Shown: positions 60,534 to 64,000 of the stretch, piece after piece
Layout: every line of letters starts with the position of its first letter
Position numbering within the stretch: position 1 is the first letter of the stretch
NCBI GenBank assembly: GCA_002320595.1
Contig: DCKB01000031.1
Coordinates: forward strand, 12,339-76,338
DNA: 64,000 bases
Direction: 5' to 3'
Origin: Christensenella sp. UBA1685
Lineage (GTDB): Bacteria > Bacillota > Clostridia > Christensenellales > CAG-138
Position numbers and translations under genes: made by a program
The notes under the pieces: model-generated
What the model saw: the letters and a program-made list of their open reading frames with translations, nothing else
The model's database searches: none
What the model was told of the DNA's origin: nothing

Positions 60534-61796
60534 TTATACCGCAGTCCCCTCGGGCAGCGCAGCCGTTTCGGCCGGCGCAAGCTCAAAGCGGGGCGGAGCG
60601 ACCTTATCAATCACGTCCTTGGTGATGATGCAGCGCTTCACATCCGTGCGGGAAGGCAGGTCGTACATGATGTCGAGCATCACTTCCTCGCAAATCGCAC
60701 GCAGGCCGCGCGCACCGGTCTTGCGTTCAATCGCCTTCTTCGCAATTTCAATGAGTGCGTCATCCTCAAACACAAGCTCCACGCCGTCCATCTCGAACAG
60801 GCGCTTATACTGCCGTGTGAGCGCATTCTTTGGCTTGGTAAGGATATCGATGAGCGCATCCTGATCCAGCTGATGCAGCGTTACGATGATCGGCATGCGG
60901 CCCACAAACTCAGGAATGAGGCCGAACTTAAGCAGATCCTCCGGCAGGATGTTCTTCAGGATCGCTCCGACATCCTTCTCCACATTGGACTGCACATCCG
61001 CACCGAAGCCCATGATCTTCTTGCCTGTGCGTTTTGAAATAATGTCCTCGATCCCGGCGAACGCTCCACCGCAGATAAAGAGGATCTTGGTGGTGTCGAT
61101 CTGGATGAACTCCTGATGCGGATGCTTGCGCCCGCCCTGCGGCGGTACGCTTGCAACCGTGCCTTCGAGAATCTTCAGCAACGCCTGCTGCACGCCCTCG
61201 CCCGAAACATCGCGCGTGATGGAGGTGTTCTCGCTCTTGCGGGCAATTTTATCAATTTCGTCGATATAGATGATGCCCTTCTCCGCGCGCTCTACATCGT
61301 AATCCGCAGCCTGAATCAGCTTGAGCAGGATGTTTTCCACATCCTCACCCACGTAGCCCGCCTCTGTGAGGGAAGTCGCGTCCGCCATAGCGAACGGGAC
61401 GTTGAGGATCTTCGCCAGCGTCTGTGCAAGCATCGTCTTTCCGCAGCCGGTTGGCCCAAGCATGATGATGTTGCTCTTTTGCAGCTCGACATCGTCAGCA
61501 GCTGCCCCCGCGTTAATGCGTTTATAGTGATTGTATACCGCAACGGCAAGCGCGCGCTTTGCGTTCTGCTGCCCAACGACGTACTGATCCAAAATCGCGG
61601 AAATATCATGCGGTTTCGGGATATCCGCAAGATCCACCGGCGCCGCATCTACGTCGTCTTCCAAGATTTCGCGGCAAAGTTCAATGCACTCGCTGCAGAT
61701 GTAGACGCCCGGCCCCGCGATAACCCTGTGCACCTCATCCTGCGATTTGCCGCAAAACGAGCACTTCACGGTGCCTTTTTCGTCAAATTTTGCCAT
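60534..61796 (-). CDS. clpX: ATP-dependent Clp protease ATP-binding subunit ClpX
   Basis: 420 residues. An N-terminal zinc-binding domain (CSFC, CSEC) is followed by AAA+ with MLGPTGCGKTMLAQTLA and IIYIDEIDKIA, and a sensor 2 GARGLRAI. The ClpP-binding loop reads MGF in place of the usual IGF or LGF. It unfolds substrates for ClpP. It follows clpP by 9 bp. Confidence 0.98.
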   Translation of the reverse strand: MAKFDEKGTVKCSFCGKSQDEVHRVIAGPGVYICSECIELCREILEDDVDAAPVDLADIPKPHDISAILDQYVVGQQNAKRALAVAVYNHYKRINAGAAADDVELQKSNIIMLGPTGCGKTMLAQTLAKILNVPFAMADATSLTEAGYVGEDVENILLKLIQAADYDVERAEKGIIYIDEIDKIARKSENTSITRDVSGEGVQQALLKILEGTVASVPPQGGRKHPHQEFIQIDTTKILFICGGAFAGIEDIISKRTGKKIMGFGADVQSNVEKDVGAILKNILPEDLLKFGLIPEFVGRMPIIVTLHQLDQDALIDILTKPKNALTRQYKRLFEMDGVELVFEDDALIEIAKKAIERKTGARGLRAICEEVMLDIMYDLPSRTDVKRCIITKDVIDKVAPPRFELAPAETAALPEGTAV

Positions 61797-61805
61797 TCCT
61801 TTACC

Positions 61806-62390
61806 TTACCTCCTTGGAGGGATGATTTCGTCGATGAGGCCATAACGCAGCGCGTCCTCGGCCGTCATGAAATTGTCGCGTTCCGTGTCCGCCTGCACCC
61901 GTTCGATGGGCTGCCCCGTGCGCGCAGCGAGAATTTCGTTCATCTTCTTCTTGGTGCGCAGCAGCCAATCCGCATGGATCGCCACATCTGTAGCCTGGCC
62001 GCGCGCGCCTCCGAGCGGCTGGTGAATCATGATCTCACTGTTGGGCAGCGCGCGGCGCTTGCCCTTCACGCCCGCTGCAAGCAGGAACGCACCCATGCTG
62101 GCAGCCATGCCAAGGCAGATGGTGGAAACATCGCACTTGATGTACTGCATGGTGTCATAAATCGCCATACCCGCCGTAACGGATCCACCGGGACTGTTGA
62201 TGTAAAGGCTGATGTCCTTGTCAGGATCATCCGCTTCCAAAAAGAGAAGCTGTGCCACAACCAGATTGGCCTCCTCATCGGTGACCTCGCCGCCAAGAAA
62301 GACGATCCTGTCCTTCAACAGGCGCGAATAGATATCATAAGAACGTTCGCCGCGGTTGGATTGTTCCACAACCATCGGTATGAGGCTCAT
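61806..62390 (-). CDS. clpP: ATP-dependent Clp protease proteolytic subunit
   Basis: 194 residues, normal size. Catalytic Ser in GMAASMGAF, His in EIMIHQPLGG and the Asp further on. SLYINSPGGSV is the usual strand before the oxyanion region. AAGGAGGG lies 7 bp before ATG 62390. Operon tig-clpP-clpX. Confidence 0.98.
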   Translation of the reverse strand: MSLIPMVVEQSNRGERSYDIYSRLLKDRIVFLGGEVTDEEANLVVAQLLFLEADDPDKDISLYINSPGGSVTAGMAIYDTMQYIKCDVSTICLGMAASMGAFLLAAGVKGKRRALPNSEIMIHQPLGGARGQATDVAIHADWLLRTKKKMNEILAARTGQPIERVQADTERDNFMTAEDALRYGLIDEIIPPRR

Positions 62391-62432
62391 TATACTTCCC
62401 TCCTTGATTCCATGCAATGAATTCCTGCCGGT

Positions 62433-63716
62433 TTATTTTTCCACCGCGTTGTCCATCAGCAGGGCGATGGTCTTATCCAGCACGATCTGATCCGCAAAGT
62501 AAAGCTTATCCTCATCGGTTAAGCCGGTTTTGAAGCTTTCCGCTTTGTCGCCAAACTGTGCGGCATATTCGTTCAGCTTTTCTTCGATCTCCTCAGCAGC
62601 GGCCTCAACAGCCTCCGCTTTGCCGATGGCCTCAAGAACAAGCTGGCTCTTCACGCGCTTTGCCGCATCCTCGCGCATTTCCTTGCGCATGTCTTCAATG
62701 GAGGTTCCCGTATATTTGCAGTAATCCTCCAAAGAAATGCCCTGCATGCTCAGGCGGTAACGGATGTCGTTGAGGATGTGATCCATCTGGCGTTCAATCA
62801 TCGCCTCGGGGATTTCCACGGCCGCATTCTCGCACGCCTTCTCGATCAGCTCGTTTTCGCGCTGATTCTTTGCGCGCAGCTCCGCCGCTTCTTCCAACTT
62901 TTTGCGTTTGTCCGCACGCAGCTCAGCGATGGTGTCAAACTCGGAAACATCTTTTGCGAATTCATCATCCGCCTCGGGCAGCACAGTCTCTTCGATTGCG
63001 TTCACCTTCACGTGGAACACGGCTTCCTTGCCCGCAAGTTCCTCGGAATGATATTGCTCCGGGAAGGTCACGGTGATATCCTTCTCTTCGCCAACGTTCA
63101 TGCCGACCATCTGCTCTTCAAAGCCCGGGATAAACATGCCGGAACCGATTGTGAGCTCCTGATTTTCCGCAGTGCCGCCGTCAAACTTCACGCCGCCCAC
63201 GCTGCCGGAATAATCAAGGTTCACCTTGTCGCCGTCCGCAACGGCACGGCCTGTGACCTCCACAGTGCTCGCGATTTTCTCGCGCTCCTTCCGGATCTCG
63301 GCCTCGACCATTTCGTCCGTAACATTATACTCCTGCTTTTCTACTTCTATACCCTTGTAGGCGCCGAGCGTAACCTCAGGCTTCACGGCAACTTCCGCCG
63401 TAAACACGACAGGGGCGCCCTGCTCGCAGGAAAGGATGGAAATTTCCGGCCGGTCCACAGGCGTAATCTCGTGCTCCCGCACGGCAGCCTCGTACACTTC
63501 GGGGTAAGCAATATCGAAAGCATCATCAAAGAACACAAGCCAGCCATATGCGTTTTCAATCACCTTGCGCGGCGCATGTCCCTTGCGGAAGCCGGGAACG
63601 TTGAAGTTCTTTTTTGTTTTGAGGTACGCCTTCTCAACGGCCTTTTCAAATTCGTCCGCCCCCACCTCGATCGTCAGTTTTACCTTGCTCCCTTCGAGCT
63701 TTTCCATCGTTGCCAT
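62433..63716 (-). CDS. tig: Trigger factor
   Basis: 427 residues. N-terminal ribosome-binding domain with the signature VPGFRKGHAPRKVIE, FKBP-type prolyl isomerase domain (about 150-245; VNLDYSGSVGG, MFIPGFEEQMVGM) and helical C-terminal chaperone arms. It assists folding of nascent chains at the ribosome exit. GGAGGG precedes ATG 63716; the frame is open to 63764 without support. Confidence 0.97.
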   Translation of the reverse strand: MATMEKLEGSKVKLTIEVGADEFEKAVEKAYLKTKKNFNVPGFRKGHAPRKVIENAYGWLVFFDDAFDIAYPEVYEAAVREHEITPVDRPEISILSCEQGAPVVFTAEVAVKPEVTLGAYKGIEVEKQEYNVTDEMVEAEIRKEREKIASTVEVTGRAVADGDKVNLDYSGSVGGVKFDGGTAENQELTIGSGMFIPGFEEQMVGMNVGEEKDITVTFPEQYHSEELAGKEAVFHVKVNAIEETVLPEADDEFAKDVSEFDTIAELRADKRKKLEEAAELRAKNQRENELIEKACENAAVEIPEAMIERQMDHILNDIRYRLSMQGISLEDYCKYTGTSIEDMRKEMREDAAKRVKSQLVLEAIGKAEAVEAAAEEIEEKLNEYAAQFGDKAESFKTGLTDEDKLYFADQIVLDKTIALLMDNAVEK

Positions 63717-63966
63717 AAAACCCTCCGAAAATATAATTAAGCTACACAAACGCAGCATGTACATGCCATGGACATACCGCCGTCAGTATAGCTTATCACA
63801 ACCATCCGGGTTTTGCAATTCAAATTCGGCGCCCCGGGACAACCTTTTTTTGTAGGATTACAATACATCTTGGACAGCGAGAAGAAAAAGGATGAAGGAT
63901 TCGCACAAATCGGTTATTGTGAGTTTAGGAAAAACAACAAGGACCGAAAAGAAGTGCAAATCCCTC

Positions 63967-64000
63967 ATGACAACTGTAACACAGGACATGAAGTACAGGC
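63967..64000 (+). CDS. Possible start of a transposase, cut by window edge
   Basis: Only 11 codons are visible, reading MTTVTQDMKYR. This matches my memory of the N-terminus of a helix-turn-helix DDE transposase common in gut Bacillota. The same frame is open back to ATG 63892, and the sequence before it is richer in A. No ribosome site is clear. Too short to be sure. Confidence 0.4.
   Translation, partial: MTTVTQDMKYR

Noticed and set aside
1..64000. CRISPR arrays, toxin-antitoxin pairs, restriction-modification or other defence genes
   Set aside because: No regularly spaced repeats and no family motifs of such systems were found on either strand.

Overview
The window is a stretch of chromosome from an anaerobic, spore-forming-lineage Clostridia (Bacillota). 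The main clues are spoVT, a spoVB-type flippase, a SpoVD-type PBP, a SpoIID-type protein and lonB; a meso-DAP-type murE; indolepyruvate:ferredoxin oxidoreductase and several small ferredoxins; Shine-Dalgarno sites on nearly every gene; and a base composition that looks mid to high 50s %GC. One intergenic repeat resembles a sequence I associate with gut Clostridia. I cannot name a genus.

Region by region. 1-8 kb: the end of a GyrI-domain protein, an alpha-galactosidase, an HD hydrolase, a DtxR-type regulator, and a very long gene that joins 4-alpha-glucanotransferase (MalQ) to glycogen phosphorylase (GlgP), with a cre-like operator in front. 8-17 kb: MarR-Nudix and PadR-DUF2812 pairs, cytoplasmic asparaginase, a P-loop kinase-like protein, IorAB and an MFS transporter. 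17-26 kb: a heterodimeric ABC exporter, a glycerophosphodiesterase, a DUF4438 protein, then a scarred area where pieces of the DUF4438 gene and of the exonuclease III gene are fused head to tail, as left by a tandem duplication. 26-36 kb: TGS-uridine-kinase, SpoVB-like flippase, YabN/MazG, HU, a large SpoIID/SH3 protein and SpoVT.

36-51 kb is the division and cell wall (dcw) operon, read leftward: mraZ, rsmH, ftsL-like, PBP/spoVD-like, murE, mraY, murD, ftsW, murA, ftsQ, ftsA, ftsZ. Its promoter carries three GTG boxes spaced exactly 10 bp apart, as expected for MraZ autoregulation. murF, murG, murC and murB are absent. 51-64 kb: a metallophosphoesterase, a zinc-ribbon protein, then the protein quality-control series tig-clpP-clpX ... 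lonB-lon-engB. Between clpX and lonB lies a redox cassette: ferredoxin, NapH-like membrane Fe-S protein, second ferredoxin and thioredoxin in one operon, convergent with a Crp/Fnr regulator. A GTGA/TCAC palindrome sits about 41 bp upstream of the expected transcription start of that operon. The window closes at what looks like the start of a transposase.

No rRNA, tRNA, CRISPR array or recognised defence system was seen. The most notable items are the MalQ-GlgP fusion with an internal start, the microhomology duplication scar, two copies of a hairpin-rich element with terminal inverted repeats whose stems vary in compensating fashion, and the Crp/Fnr-linked ferredoxin-thioredoxin cassette.
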